64,000 bases of DNA from Melampsora larici-populina 98AG31. Taxonomy: Eukaryota; Basidiomycota; Pucciniomycetes; Pucciniales; Melampsoraceae. Position numbers and translations under genes: made by a program. Positions 10,966-24,130 of the stretch are shown piece by piece. The number at the start of each line of letters is the position of its first letter. Position 1 is the first letter of the stretch. The notes below the pieces were generated by a model. The model was given only the letters and a program-made list of their open reading frames with translations. It did not search any database and was not told where the DNA came from. The DNA lies in contig NW_006768771.1 in the NCBI RefSeq assembly GCF_000204055.1, positions 1,054,612-1,118,611 of the forward strand, given 5' to 3'.

Positions 10966-11549
10966 ACAAATGACAGCCCTGGGCTCTTAGAAATCAGTAC
11001 CTTGAGTGATCAGCAATGGAACCTGTAATGCCCATGAATTACCTTTAACAAGCTACACAACTATCCACATACTCAAAGATCCTCTCAGTAGGAGTCAAGT
11101 AGAATGTGGTTCTGTGTTGTGATTGTAGTCAAAGATGGGGGATACTCCTAGGGCAGAAGGGGGGTTTATATAGGCTTGGTTCCAGCGTCAACTTGTGGTT
11201 GGTGTGTGAGTCTTGTCTATTCATGTGTCAACTTGTGGTTGACACTTGGGTTAGGTCTATTATGCCTTTAATACATTACATACATGTGTTTAAGTGGCTC
11301 TTGACACTGAGATTTGAGATGTAGCTTATGGCTTTATACAATTTTAATATTACATATGGTACTGTTAGACCATTGTCCTGTAATCAGGGCTCAGGACTGA
11401 CAGAACATATGAGCCAAGGGGCAAGGCTAGCTCAGATGTGCTACTGTAGTGGGTAGCGTAGCCATAGCCCAACGGATATTTGCTGTGGTGACCGGACCCC
11501 GGCCAGTTTCTACACATGTGTGGGCAAAAATTGTATGCACTTAGAGAAA
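10966..11549. other. Non-coding stretch with a small direct repeat
   Basis: GTCAACTTGTGGTTG occurs at about 11189 and again at about 11227. A GC-rich block near 11380-11500 resembles the ends of other rust repeats, but I could not delimit it. No gene is supported. Confidence 0.4.
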
Positions 11550-11797
11550 TATTCACTTAGGGAGTCCTCTCTCTAAGTGCATGATAGTATGCATAACCCT
11601 CTAACTGCATGAAATATTGTGGTTAGAGGGATTCGCCCTCTAACTGCATGTAAATTTGCAGTTAGAGGTATCTGGTGTGCGCTTCCTTATAAAAAAAAGC
11701 AAAGAGACAGACATAACCCATATAATCCATTTCAACCACATGGAAAAGATTATCAAAAGACAAAGAAAAAATATTGCATAAGGTTCACTACAGGAAG

Positions 11798-14622
11798 TCA
11801 TTTGTTCTTGTGATTTATTTGGAAAAAATTGGTCGAGTCAGTTTGTTTTGAGAAGGAATGAAAAATTTGAGTCTTGATGCATTTCTCAAGCTTGTGCAAA
11901 GGGGTATCACATTCATCTGCCTCAACACAGTCTTGTGTTTCAATGTAGCAAAAGAGAGTCAAAATTGCTTTCATAGTATCTTGAGGTGTGGGAGCGGGTT
12001 TGATCTCCAATGGATCCTCTTCAACTTTGGATCCCTTCTGGGAAATAGAGTACTGATTGATGATATCTTCTGTCAATGTAACCTCATGTGAGATTTTGAT
12101 TTGTCTATAGATTTGATATCGTTTTCTAGTGAGATTGTGTTGGATGATGACAGCGCACCAATAGCTTGCAAATGTTTTAAACCTTCTTTGATCTCTGAGT
12201 GTGTTTCCTCTCTTTTTTAAAACATCAATTCAAAGCCAAGAAATGTTCAGTGAATCAAAGCATCAACACAATTTGATAAAGAAGAAATTATCAGACTTAC
12301 ATATGAAAGTTTCCATCAATCAATATCACTTTTGTATGAGCCCAGCAGTGCTTGATTGTGTTTGATGAAACTGAGTTCCAAGCATACTTAGCCATCTTCA
12401 TCACTTGTAGAATGTTTATCTTGTATATCTTGGCACCACGCATACCTTGAGAAAAGTTTTGAATCGAGAAATTAATGAATCGTTTCCAATAGTGAGCTTT
12501 GAAGGTTTGGATTATTCCAGCATTGCATGGCTGGATGTGAGAGGTCAGATTAGGCTTGAACTTTTCAAGTTGGATATGGTTGAGAGATCCTTCTGGAACA
12601 ACATGTCCAGAGAAGTTATCAACCCATAATATGATGTTTCTCTTCTCTACAGCCAGATCTTGGTCCCATTCATAGATCCACTTGGCAAAGATAGCGCTAG
12701 TCATCCAAGCCTTCGAGATCCAGTGATAATCAAGGTTATGCGCCTCACAACCCCCTTTCCTCTTGAAAGGCTGTGGATGACGTGCATGACCGATGAAAGT
12801 AAGATGTTGCTTGTCAGATCCATCAGCGTTGGTGGTGACTACAATTGTGATTCTTGCTTTCACTCCTTTCACTCCAGATTTAGAGTGCTTTCGGTGTCCT
12901 TCAACCTTGCAGGTATAGACCTACGAGGTGTACACCTGCAGATCCGCAGGTTGACGTGGTCTACCTTGAGGTGTGTACCTGAGCATGGTGTGTTCGGTAC
13001 GCACAACCAAAAGCAAACTCCAACCACAAGTTATGGGTTTGGAGTGTAGCCTCAAGAGTAAAACAGTCCTGGCAAGGCTTTTGTCTTTAATGACCGTATA
13101 TGCACTAGCCATCGCTGGATGCCAAAGGAACATTGTGATTATTCTTGCCCCGAAGCATCCAGGAAACCATCACTCTCAATCTTGATTGGTCCACTTGTGT
13201 AATGGTGAGCTTGGTTTCTTTTTTGGTGGCATAGCAAGGTGAAACTTTTGATATTGTTGTTCCTCTCAGTGACCTCAGAAGGCTTTTTTCTCTTTTTTTT
13301 GTCTACAAAAACAGTGTTTCATCTCTACCGCAATTGGACCCTTGCAGGTCTATGGGAATAGCCAGGTCAACCTTGAGATTTGACCAAAACATCAAAATCT
13401 TGAGGTTGACAAATTTGGCTGGTCGACCTCAAGGTCTACACCTCAAAGTTTAACCTGAGTTGCTGTACCAAACAGCAAATCCTCAAGTGTACATCTCAAA
13501 GTGTAGACCTGACGTTTTGGCTGGGTCAACCTGCGAGGTTGACAGGCACCGAACGCACTCTTACCCTCCTTGGCAAGACCTCGATCCGGTGGCATACTAA
13601 AAAAACATACAGTAAAAAAAGATGGTGATGAGCACCAGTTTGATGAGGACAAAGAAAAGATTATGAAATGGAACATACACGTAGAACAACACAGTTTCAT
13701 CCATATTGTAAATATCAGATATCTTGTAATCTTGATTGATTGCTTGGACTTGTTTGATTTTGTCTTCGACAGCTGCGAGGCCAACCGAGCCAGCTTCACC
13801 ATGGTTAGTGTAGAGCTGGATGTTGTGTTGGGTTTTGAATTGGGTGAGCCATCCATCACTCACACGGACCCATTGATCTTTGGGGAGGTTTGTTTTACAA
13901 GCAAAATCCTTCCACTGAGCTTTGATAACCTCACCCGTAATGATGACTCCAGCAGCAGAAGCCTGGTCAATCCATTGCTCAAGCATCTCTTCGATATCTG
14001 AATGCTTCACTGCTCAAACTCGAAGAGCGGTTTGAGCATTGAGGGGGGCAGTATCACAAATTTTGAGCTCCGAGCCAACCCAGCGGCTAAGTGTTGGTTG
14101 CTTCAAGTTGAGATTGGGTAAGTGTTGACTGAAGTGCTCAACTGTTTTCCTCTGGCTTTCTCCATTTGCATGGGACCAGTCGAGAACTTGAATCTTCTGA
14201 GCAATGGTGGCCGTGCAGTTTTTGTTCAAGGTTCCTTGAGAAGGCTTCTTAGCAATCACACGTTTCTGGTTTTTTGGCTTAGGATCTGGCTGTGGTGAGT
14301 TGTGTTTTCTTTTCTTTGATTTGTGTTCTTCTTTCTGATCAATCTTGTGCTGTTTGTAGCCATTGCCAAGAGCCATGATGGCATCAAATTGAGAGCGGGT
14401 AAGACATTGGCTGGAGTTCTCAACAAGATTAAGCATCTCATTGATGACAAGCTGATCTGTAACAAGATTTCTGTTGTCATCGAGCCATTCTTCATCTTCA
14501 ACAGAGAGGATCTCATCTTGAGATTGGCATTGGTTGAGCTCGGAGATCTTCTTGTTGCAGCTGGCTTTCAATGATTTGAGACCAGTCTGAAGCTGATCAA
14601 TCTCAAACTCTTCTGTAGGCAT
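11798..14622 (-). pseudogene. Pogo/Tigger-like transposase remnant (CENP-B type HTH plus DDE_1)
   Basis: Reading leftward from ATG 14622, an acidic and Lys-rich N-terminus leads to a helix-turn-helix (QKIQVLDWSHANGES ... QPTLSRWVG, about 14210-14070). After a TGA at 14014-14016 comes a Tc5-type HTH (EEMLEQWIDQASAAGV). The DDE_1 core follows: NMDETVLF (about 13700), then past the inserted element VKGVKARITIVVTTNADGS, LWVDNFSGH (about 12610) and QPCNAGII (about 12525). A C-terminal exon ends near 11798. In this family the third catalytic acidic residue is usually D in QP-x-D-x-G; here 12522-12524 encode N. The in-frame stop, the lost catalytic residue and the 678-bp insertion show a dead copy. 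Family assignment is firm from motif order; intron positions are only partly resolved. Confidence 0.8.
12883..13560. mobile_element. 678-bp non-autonomous PIF/Harbinger-like element
   Basis: Inverted ends of about 30 bp (left GAGTGCTTTCGGTGTCCTTC, right complement GAGTGCGTTCGGTGCCTGTC) are flanked by TTA at 12880-12882 and 13561-13563. A TTA duplication is typical of PIF/Harbinger. Leaving out the element and one TTA joins the neighbouring transposase frames as KEGKSGVKGVKAR, which is independent proof of the insertion boundaries. The interior repeats GGTCTACACCT / AGGTGTAGACC-type motifs and has no coding potential. Confidence 0.8.
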
Positions 14623-15656
14623 ACTTTTGGCTTCAATTTTTGAGAGAGGAAGATTGGAATTTGAAAGATAAAGAACATCCAATTGTTGAGGGTGGGACAG
14701 AGGCTCTTACTGGGCAGGAAGATGGGTTTTATGTCCCATCTTCTACGTACTTAAGCCTGGTGATTACTAATGATGAACTGATGAGAGAAAGCCTCAGCTC
14801 TGTGTAATCTTTGTAACCACAGCAAAATAGGCAGAGAAACTACTACAAAGTAGAAAAGCTAACTACAGATGGTGGTGTGGGGGTAGCCTACTGAGGGTAG
14901 AAAGGAAGATAAATGAAGAATTTACTTCCTATATACCAAACTCAGAAGGCCAGAACAAAGAATCCATGAGAAATGGGCTTCTCTCCCAGGGATGGAGGGC
15001 GGGTCAGAAAAATTAACTCTCTACAATTCGTGTGCTAAGAGCTACAAAAGTTAGGAATCGAGAGAGGGTAGAAGAGCCAGAAGTTTGGTGGATGGTGGAC
15101 AAGGTAGAAAGAGGAGAAAGGGAGCAAACAAGATGAGAGAGGATCATTACTTGTATGTCCTCTTTCTAGACGGTGTCCTGAATAGTGAATCCAGTGTGGC
15201 TGGATTGGTCAGGACCCTAACGTCCGCCCAGGCCAAATCAACCACCCCACCCTCAAAATTGGACTTTGGCATACCGTTGTGCGCTTGGGGGTATACCAAC
15301 AATTTTCCACACGGATAGCATGTGGAGGATTTTGAGTTTCATATTTGACTGAATCAACTCCAAATCTTCTTTCAGTTTTGTTGGACATTGTTTTAATTTG
15401 GTGATATGGCGGGTTTTTCAAGCTTCGTGGAGAAATGGTGGAGATCACCCTCTTGAGAATATCATTTGTAGTCATTTATGCACATAAATGGACTTATGGT
15501 GGCTCAGAACCTTATGCAGTCTGCAGTTAAGGAATTTTATGCACTTAGCTCTTATTTTTGGTGCTGCCAAAAATGGCGGGAAAAAAACTCATGCACTTAG
15601 GGAATTATGCACTAAAAGGGAGATCAACTTAGAGAGAGTTGACTGTACCCCTCCAG

Positions 15657-16047
15657 TAGATAGGATGAGTATGTATGGTTGCTCCAGTCTAGTCTCAACC
15701 ACAATTTCTCTTCAAAAACAAAATTTGTTTACAGAACTTTACACACACAACTCCTAGGAACAAATGTTGTGCAATAAGTCATTTTTGGACTAAAACTAGG
15801 GTGTTTGGGTCAGAAATGATTTGGTCTGTCAATCTAATCAGCCTATTTTTTTTTGAAAAAAAAATCTCAAAACCTCCAAATTTGGGTTAATTGGGTACCT
15901 TAAGAGGCTTGTGTTAGGTAATCAGGTACCTTAATTCCTTATTTTAAGTACCTTAAGCTCCTAAGTTGAGTATTAACTTTTTTTCTTAGAAACAAAATGT
16001 CAAAAGTCTGCAAATAACAGCACTTGAGTATTACTGAAGATATTTGG
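15657..16047. other. Non-coding stretch, no gene seen
   Basis: AT-rich sequence with several TACCTTAA motifs. It lies between the pogo-like element and the hAT-like element starting at 16056. Confidence 0.4.
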
Positions 16048-17544
16048 GTCTTGGGTCAGGATGAGCCCCGTCTCCGGTGCACCGGACCGCCGGTACAGTA
16101 GTTGGGCAAAAGCTGTATAGTCCCCGACGCCGAGCCAACTCTGTTGAGTTTGTAGCCGGGCTGGGGTAGGCAGATCCCCAACTTTTCTCGGAGAACTGGC
16201 ACCCCTACATAGGTAGATTATATAGACTAACAATTGAGATATGTGTTCAAGGGCAGAGCAACATCCAATAGATACACTAAGTGTCAGCCTAAAGAGGTTT
16301 CTTGCTGTGCGAGAAACACTCTAACGTGCTAACAGAAAATACCAAAACACTTATTACACTTAAAATAGAAAAAATTATATGTAAATACAAAATATCTCAC
16401 ACTCGAGTTTCAAGAGTGCAATTGTTTCCATCTATTCAATAATAATAAAAACTATCGTCGTTAGATGTAACCAGGGACGATAATAAACATCAACCGGGAT
16501 AGCCGTATCAAAGTCTACCCTGGACCAGCCCTAGTATACATCAGGGACTGGACCAAAAGATGTTCATTTAACAAACCCTCTGGACCCTTGATTAAAAGCC
16601 AAGACATTTGATTCTTTTTTCGTACTCTACAAACAAATCTTGGTATTTTAAATATCCATCTCATCCCGCGAAAAGAGAAAAGAATCATCTCTTACCATTA
16701 ACACCTTTTTTACTAAAATCAAAAGTTTAAATCCTTTTCTTGTTAAGAAGATCCATTACCCTTTTTTTTTCTACTATCTGTTTAAAAGTCTGATTAGATA
16801 AGCGTTCAAGAATCCCTTACTAGCTTTCTTCATCGCTCCTACTAGACCTTTGTTCAGATCTCTTTTTCTATCTCTCTGTTTCTCTTCTATCCTTGCTATC
16901 TCAAATAAGGCGTTAAAGGTCGTTTGGTAATCACCATTCGACTAAAGTCCTTATAACTCGGCTCGGAAACTCTTTTGATAAAAACTTGTTTTATCAAATC
17001 AACGCTAAAGCGTTACCCAGGATCCTTTTACGCTCACCCGTAATCACCTAGGCAGATCTTAAAGTGAGTGCACTTTTAGATAAACTGGCAGTGGTTCTCG
17101 TACCACACCATAGACAGCTATAAAAACCAATTATAGACTTTGACTTACAAAGAACTGAAAACTAATTCCCCTCAGCATTCAGGAACAACTCCTCGAGCTT
17201 GATAAAATACATTTTGTAAGTACGTGTAGCGTGATTCTAGAGTCTTTTTACCGTTGCTCTTAGTCTCAAGCTGACACTAAGTAATGAACAGTATTTAAGG
17301 AGGAAACAAATGATGTAATCAATTGGCAGATAAATTCAAGTACAGATAAAAGACCAACATGAATAGTGTTTAACGAGATTTTAGACAGCAAGGTTAAAAA
17401 AACAAGAAAACAAGGTAAAATCAATATAAGATACCAAAATAATTGATTGGTGCAGAAACATTATGGATTTGCGCATCGGGAACTTGCAGGGACTCAGCAG
17501 AAAACTGGCATTTTGGTGGGACACCAATTTTTTGGTGTCGGGGA

Positions 17545-17698
17545 CACCTGCACGTGCACGTTCATACTGAATAGCATAGGGTCATACTGAGCCTCGTATG
17601 ACCAAATGGGGTTCGATCCCCCCTGCCAAGACGATCCACCATCTTGAGAAGCCTCTTGTGTAATCTCAAAATGGCTAAGTCAAACTTTTCCTTAAGGG
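17545..17698 (+). repeat. Left terminal inverted repeat of the KDZ element
   Basis: Begins CACCTGCACGTGCACG and matches the complement of 34214-34368 with about six mismatches in 154 bp. It includes GGGGTTCGATCCCCC at about 17609-17623, which resembles the B box / T-arm of a tRNA gene. Confidence 0.92.
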
Positions 17699-17699
17699 A

Positions 17700-18800
17700 G
17701 GCTCACTCGGCATCGTTCACTAAAGGAACATACCATACCCCCATTCAACAACCCTTCCCACCCTAGTAAATCGATCCACCACCTCAACACACCCCCACAC
17801 CACATCAAGACAGACCTGCCGGTCGGTCTAGCTCAACCATCATACCACCCCTCGCCATAACATACCACCATGATAAATAGTCTCACCGCCTCAAACACCA
17901 ACCTACCACCTCAAGACTGTCCGGTCTGTCTCGGCTCAATACCACCCCCTATCCTACCATCCATTATGAAGCCACACCACCCTAGGATATCACCCTACCA
18001 CATCAAAAGAGAGGCCCACCAGCTCAACTTTTCAACTTCATTCCGGTCTGTCTAAGCTCGATACCACCCCCTACCCTACCATCCCAGATCAAGCTATACC
18101 TCCCTAGGAATTCAACTCACCCCCTTGTAATTTGACCCACCAGCTTAANNNNNNNNNNNNNNNNNNNNNNNNNNNNNNNNNNNNNNNNNNNNNNNNNNNN
18201 NNNNNNNNNNNNNNNNNNNNNNNNNNNNNNNNNNNNNNNNNNNNNNNNGCTCAACACCATCCCATACCCTACCATTGTTTAAAATCAACTCACCTTCTCG
18301 AAATATTCACCCACCAGCCCAAACTTTTTAACCCCATCAATGTACCTTTACTGGGGTATCACACACCTACCCTACGTCAACATCCTACCCTCTTCAACAC
18401 TTTTCAACCAATTCATTGCCACATTACACCACGTTGACACCATGTACATCAGTCTTCAAACCTCGCGATCAATCATAACACCCTTCACCAAATTTCTCAC
18501 CACCTCTAAAAACAGGTTGTTCGCTACTCATTGGAAAGTTAATCCGACCTACTATAATTTCATTCGATCAATACCTCTTACAAAACCCACACAACATCCG
18601 AATCTACCCAAAACACCATGTTTTTATGTTCTACCCTTTTAATATATACAAATCTGACGCAACCAAAACCCTTGCTCTATTTCATTTTACCCCTTCGGAA
18701 TCCAAATCAACCCTCCATACCTCCAGATCACTCAATCCACCCTACCTACCTACCTCAAATCATTGACCGGAAAAACTCCCGACCTACACCAGTCTTCCCC
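17700..18800. repeat. Left subterminal repeat array, with assembly gap
   Basis: A strongly C/A-rich strand carries repeated units around GGTCTGTCT-(C/A)-GCTC-(A/G)-ATACCACCCCCTA at about 17821, 17921 and 18045, and a further diverged copy just after the gap. The spacing is roughly 100-125 bp. Such arrays just inside transposon ends often bind transposase; that role is inferred. The gap makes copy number unknown. No gene is visible from 17700 to 19340. Confidence 0.6.
18149..18248. other. Assembly gap of 100 N
   Basis: Exactly 100 undetermined bases, a conventional placeholder, so the true length is unknown. It lies in the repeat array, which probably caused the break. Confidence 0.98.
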
Positions 18801-19340
18801 AGCTGAATCATCTCCTAATCTTCGATTGTTTAAACAAGTGTACATTTCAACTACACTTTCAATGTTCCGTTCACCATGTTACCACTATTGAATCCCAACA
18901 TATCCTCACCAATCTGTCATCGCTTACACCACCATCTCCCCCACTAATCAAGCCACTCCCTCCCAGCCCAGAATCCAACAATCCTTCGTACTTGCAAGAT
19001 ACAATTCCAATCAATCGACCGTGCTATGAGTAGACCCAAAAAATCCAAAAGAATTTTCATACTGAAAAAATAAACTGTGGCACGCTTACCATATCACATA
19101 CTGTAATTCCTCCGAATCTTGCACCACACTAACTAAATACACAGAAGTATCACATTCACCTAACCCAATGTAGAAACACCATTAGACACATCTCACCATC
19201 TCAATTATTGTCGTCAGCCCCTTGCCTCCACCCCAACAGAATCATCACTTTCATTATTTCTTTGTCTCGTCCTTTGCCTGTTATTTCCAAATCTTCTGTA
19301 TCATATCTGCTGGACTCCATCCCTTGCAGTCGAATATCTG

Positions 19341-21415
19341 ATGGGGCAGCCTAGCACCCGTGGAAGCCGTTGGACAAAGCGACCAAAACGTGTTGCTCGC
19401 AATGAAAATGGCGAGTTATCTTCTCTATATCATTTTTTCAAAGTAGTCCCACGTTGTGGATACATTCTAATTTTTATCATATTGTTTCAGAGGTGCAGAA
19501 AAGTAGGAGTGATGAGGAATCAGACACGTCATCATCATCATCATCATATCAAGGTGAGTTACAATTTCATTCCTTATTTCGCTGCCTACTAGAATCCATT
19601 TCCCCTGACCATCCTCTGTCGCATCACTCACAGAAGAATCTGATTCAGACACGAACGAATTTGACCAAGAGGCCGACTCTCAAGATGGTAAATACTTTAC
19701 ATTCCCTGTGTCTCTCAATTGACTAATCTCACTTCACTTTCTTGTAGACGAACCCCAGGATGTGCCAGTCAATAAGCCAAAGAGGCGAAGCACCCGCCGA
19801 AAGCTAGCCAGCAAACCAAACAAGATACCTAATCAAGAAGCAGAATTCCCCGTCCCCGAGAGTTCTGTTGATCCTGTGGATGTCAATGGATTGCCTGTCC
19901 CCAAAACACCTACCACCAAGCCGACCCTATTTAATTATAAGGACCTTGCGGCCGATTGGACTGAAGTTGAGCTCGAACACTATCTAGCATGCGCCAAACC
20001 CACCGGTCACAGTCGAATCCCGCCTCTCATCCTGTATGAAGCCAGGGCTCTCGAAGAAGAACTGACAACACGGTTGAAAGTGTTGAGCCTTGCTGGGGGC
20101 ATTACATATGACACACTCCTATACGGCGTGTTGAGTCATTTGATGTTTTCCGTACTAAAGACTTTGGGTCTGATGGTTGGCTTTCTCTGCAGCCATCGTG
20201 CAGCACGCAAGCAAGACATATCGCCCTACCACCTCTTCCGGAAATACAGCTTGGCTGCCACGGTTGACAACATAAGCAAGTAATTCTGACATTTACCTCA
20301 TGATGTGACACACCAAGCTAAAAAGTGTCTTTCCAACGCTCTTTAGTGCCTCAGACAGTCTCAAAAAGCGGTGAACAACTCAGTCCAGAGGAATCAAAAC
20401 CTCTCGCCACTTACAACGACAAAGTATGTGCGGTTTGGAAAGAAGTCAAGGAAACACCAGATGTTGTAATTTTCCAAAAGACCCTCTTCGATCGCATCAC
20501 CCTTGTGATCTCAAATGATCCTGCTCACCTTCAACCGCATGAACTACTAACTGCTGAAGAAGAAGAACATTGCCCGGTCTTTGAAAGACTCATAAACGTC
20601 AAAAAGGTCAAAGATCATCTGGCCTTGAGCCGGCACGCAACTCATAGGGCGGAGTATCAAGCGAAAGGGATTGAAACAATTGAACAAATACACTCTTCAG
20701 TAGGCCTTCATCTTTCAATACGTGGCTTTCACCCACACTAATTTCGCACTCTCTAAATTTCAATCTCAGCTTGAAGCGGCTCATAAAGCATACGGAATGC
20801 ATTACCACCTCATGGCAGCCTCTTGGAACCCTACAACAACCAACCCTTCGGCAGGCTGGAATAAGGAATTCAGCTCAGATCACGTGTACCTGGCTGCATA
20901 TTCTGCTCCTAATCATCTCCTTGAGAGATTTGATCATTATTCTACCCGACGCGATACTTCGAACCAGAAGCCAAATCCTCCTGGAGTCAGTCCAAATGAC
21001 CAGTTACAAAAAGATTTTACGTTGGAATTGAATCAGCTGGTTTGTAAGTTCTCAACTCCAGTCTGAACCTATTACATATGTAGGGTCATGGCCACTGACC
21101 CTACCTGTCATGATATTAGTAAAGCACCTCGAAAAAGTCGATCCCAAGCTCATAAAACCCCGAGTCCACAACCATCCCAAAAGGCGCAACTGTGATGTTG
21201 AATTGCGAACTACAAGCTTCCCCAATGGTATCAAGCTTGCTGTGCATCAAACAAGCGACTCCAAGGTTACCGCTGAGATGCTCTCAGCGGGCCCTGCAGC
21301 CATCATGAATGATAAAGACCTTATGCAGACTTGGTACCAGGACATATTAGCTCGACGTTACACGGTCAAAGCCGAACCTCCCGCTGCCACCAACAAGACC
21401 CAATCCATGTTGTAG
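19341..21415 (+). CDS. Unidentified multi-exon passenger gene of the KDZ element
   Basis: I do not recognise this protein. From ATG 19341 exons can be joined in one phase: a basic start (MGQPSTRGSRWTKRPKR), then Ser- and Asp/Glu-rich pieces (about 19492-19553, 19633-19686), then a longer exon from 19748 with the basic, AT-hook-like stretch KPKRRSTRRK followed by a helical region (TEVELEHYLACAKPTGHSR). Later exons hold YNDKVCAVWKEVKETPD, YGMHYHLMAASWNP and a C-terminal piece ending at TAG 21413-21415. The first intron appears to use a GC donor (GCGAGT). I could not find a clean join near 20283-20330, so decay or a missed exon is possible. The consistent phase of the early introns argues for a real gene. 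Its position inside the KDZ ends makes it a passenger; no transposase, TET/JBP or helicase motif is seen. Confidence 0.5.
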
Positions 21416-24126
21416 TGCACTTATTTGTGGTTGAAAGTACTTAATAAAGCCCTCATTTGACACACTTGATATTCATGCATTTGTCATAGTACCGTTCGGT
21501 CATTTAGATTACTTGCTCAGCAGAATATGAGCATCATACTACCATCCGTGATTCGAGCAAATGCCCCGTCGAAGTACAAGCTGAGGCAGCCCCGACAACC
21601 AGGCTGCATGGCCCCACCCCGTGTCACTTTCGTGTCAGTTAACCTAAGTAAATACAACCAACAATTCCTCACCAACCTCTAGCCAATCTCACCAAACTTG
21701 CCCAATCTCACCAACCCTAACCCGAAAGCAATCGTTCCTCAAAGTGAATCAACCCAAATTGGCTTTTGACACAGGTTCGATATACGTATAGAGAAACCAT
21801 CTTTCCAATTCGGTCCGATGTTCCTACTCGATCTCGATTCTTGATAAGTTTGGCTTTACTGGTATATCTCTCACTCTGATTGATAACTTTTATTTAGGAT
21901 GCTCAAAACTTCATTCCATCCACGGATCGATCCACGGTGTACTAGGTCATATGGTTGGGTGTTGATCATATCAGAACACGTGAGTCTCTTAATTGGTGGA
22001 TTAGAAAAAGTTATGCTTCGCTCAACTTGTTTCATCAACCATCCAAAATAACTTTCCGTTTCCAATCAAGCAAACCATCTTCGATGACGGATAAGATTTA
22101 ATTACTGCCCTCATTCATATTACTGCAAACGCCTGAATAATCAACAAATATCCAAGGTTTGTTTCATTTCTCTACGTTCTTATATTTTCCGAAAAGATAT
22201 CCCTTCATGATCAATCAATGCCTCACGATTCATTTCTCTTGGCCGGATCCCTGAGAATGATTCATGGGAATGAAGTCAAAGCACCCGGATGTGCTTGGAC
22301 TTCATTAATGCACCCAATTGATCTCTGCTGGCTCCATGCTGACCACCTCATTCTTGCGCTTCATCACCCCCACACATAGGCCGAAAACTCGCCCATAATG
22401 TCAAAGTAATCATAAATCAATTTGTGCGTGCTTGCCTCCTTTCATATTTATCAAAATCAACCTACGCTGATAAGCAACGCCTGCCTTGATGTCATTTGAA
22501 ACCTGATCATACAAGATATAGCAAATTGAATCGCGACACGACAACCAATTCATGCCGGTGTGGATCATATCGGAACTTGTGCACTTGTTGAGTGCCAAAC
22601 CAAAACCAACAGCCCTTGCCTTATGTTCATTGACCAAAATCATCAAAATGACTGACTAACCCTTTCATCTTTGGTTTAGACGTAAAACAAAAAGTGAATC
22701 AATTTGTGGAAATTGTAATCAAGTCGTGATGTAGAATCAAATTTATATTTTTCACTTGAAATCGTTCATCCCACTTGGATTGGTGGTTTGTGTAGAAAAG
22801 TTAGTTCTACACCTTGAGTCAAGGATCATCAAAACTACCCCAAAGTCTTTGTTTACAGCTCAAAGTAAGTGATCGATTGTTACAATAATTGCTTGATTGT
22901 CTATTGATTTTGCTTGTTTGTTTTTTATCTTTTGGTTAGAGGTTTGAATATCAAGTTCAAGGTAACAGTGTAAAGTCCGATCGACTTGTTCAGTCTCCAC
23001 TTTGTCAGAATTTGACCCTACGTGGTTAATCCCTTAAACTGTTGATCCTAGGAACTGACTATCCTGTTCTAACGGGTTTTTCAGTTTCAAAATGCGTTTT
23101 CATTTCAAAGATCAATCTGCTGATACCATAGTCAACCTTGATGTTCAAACTTCAATGTTCGATTTTGGGAAACATGTATGAAACTCAACGTACGTAGTAA
23201 AGTTAAAGGTGAGTGTTTGACTCTGAATTGCTAAAGATTGACAATTGAGAAGTTGATATCCAATTGTTTGTTTAATTTTTACGAATCGGGGTGAGTAACT
23301 TGACCACATCACAACCTCAAGGTTTGATCGAAGCCACTGGAGTGATACCCAGCGTCAATCAGTTAATAATATCTAATATTATCATTATCGACTTTGACCT
23401 CTTCCATTTCTGCTCCTGTTTGATGACCTATATCAAAGGTCAACCTTGATACATCCAAACTGAATTAATCATTTCCACCAAATGATTAATAACTTGTATC
23501 ACTGCTTATCACTCCTTAGGAAATGGCTTATGACGTGAACATTATCCTAAAGGTAAGTGTTCTTCGATCGAACGGCATCCTTGATTATTCCCGCCTGAAC
23601 TAATATCACTGCTTATCCTCATTTAGGAAATCAGTTACGAGGTGAAGTCAATATATTATCCTGCTGGTCAGTGTTTTTCTTCATTATATGTAGAACAATC
23701 AGTAGCAACAATGCACTATCTAACCCGACAGATCTAGCTAATCTTGTGACCTTTCCATGAATACTGGCCGTGGTTAATTTCATCATGGATCGATGTATTG
23801 ATTAGATAGACCAGCGAGGTGATCATGTCCTGACAGGATGAAGGGAATGATAACCTCGTGTGACGCTTTCAGTTTTTACATCAGGTATTTTAAACTGACG
23901 GGGTGTAAACTGGTCCAATAAGATCAAATCAATATGGCATCCAGATGCAGATGTCAGATCGGCGCTTCTCGGGCCGTTATCTTTGATTAAGGATGCCAAT
24001 CATTTCCGTATTTAGATTGGCCCCCGTACCCCTTCCAAGTATCTTTGGAGATACTCGGAGGTCCTCCACACATCCACCCAGTTCTTGTTGACGCAGAGCG
24101 GGCCCTTGGTGGTATGTGAGGGTGCG
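21416..24126. other. Non-coding interior of the KDZ element
   Basis: No reading frame with a recognisable domain was found. There are diverged duplications, for example around CACTGCTTATC...TTAGGAAAT at about 23500 and 23610. Splice-like motifs occur but join to nothing convincing. Confidence 0.4.
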
Positions 24127-24130
24127 TCAT

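Larger units (their letters stand above)
11550..15650 (-). mobile_element. Pogo/Tigger-like (DDE_1) element, ends approximate
   Basis: A DDE_1 transposase remnant (11798-14622) lies between two regions rich in ATGCACTTAG / CTAACTGCATG motifs (11536-11680 and 15480-15655) that are roughly inverted copies. The right side ends GAGAGAGTTGACTGTA, which would fit a pogo TIR next to a TA target. The left end is too diverged to fix. The 14690-15480 part holds no gene. The transposase defines the family; the boundaries are estimates. Confidence 0.5.

Noticed and set aside
17560..17630. A functional tRNA gene in the KDZ TIR
   Set aside because: The B box fits, but the A box is imperfect, the anticodon loop would have 8 nt, and no acceptor stem closes.
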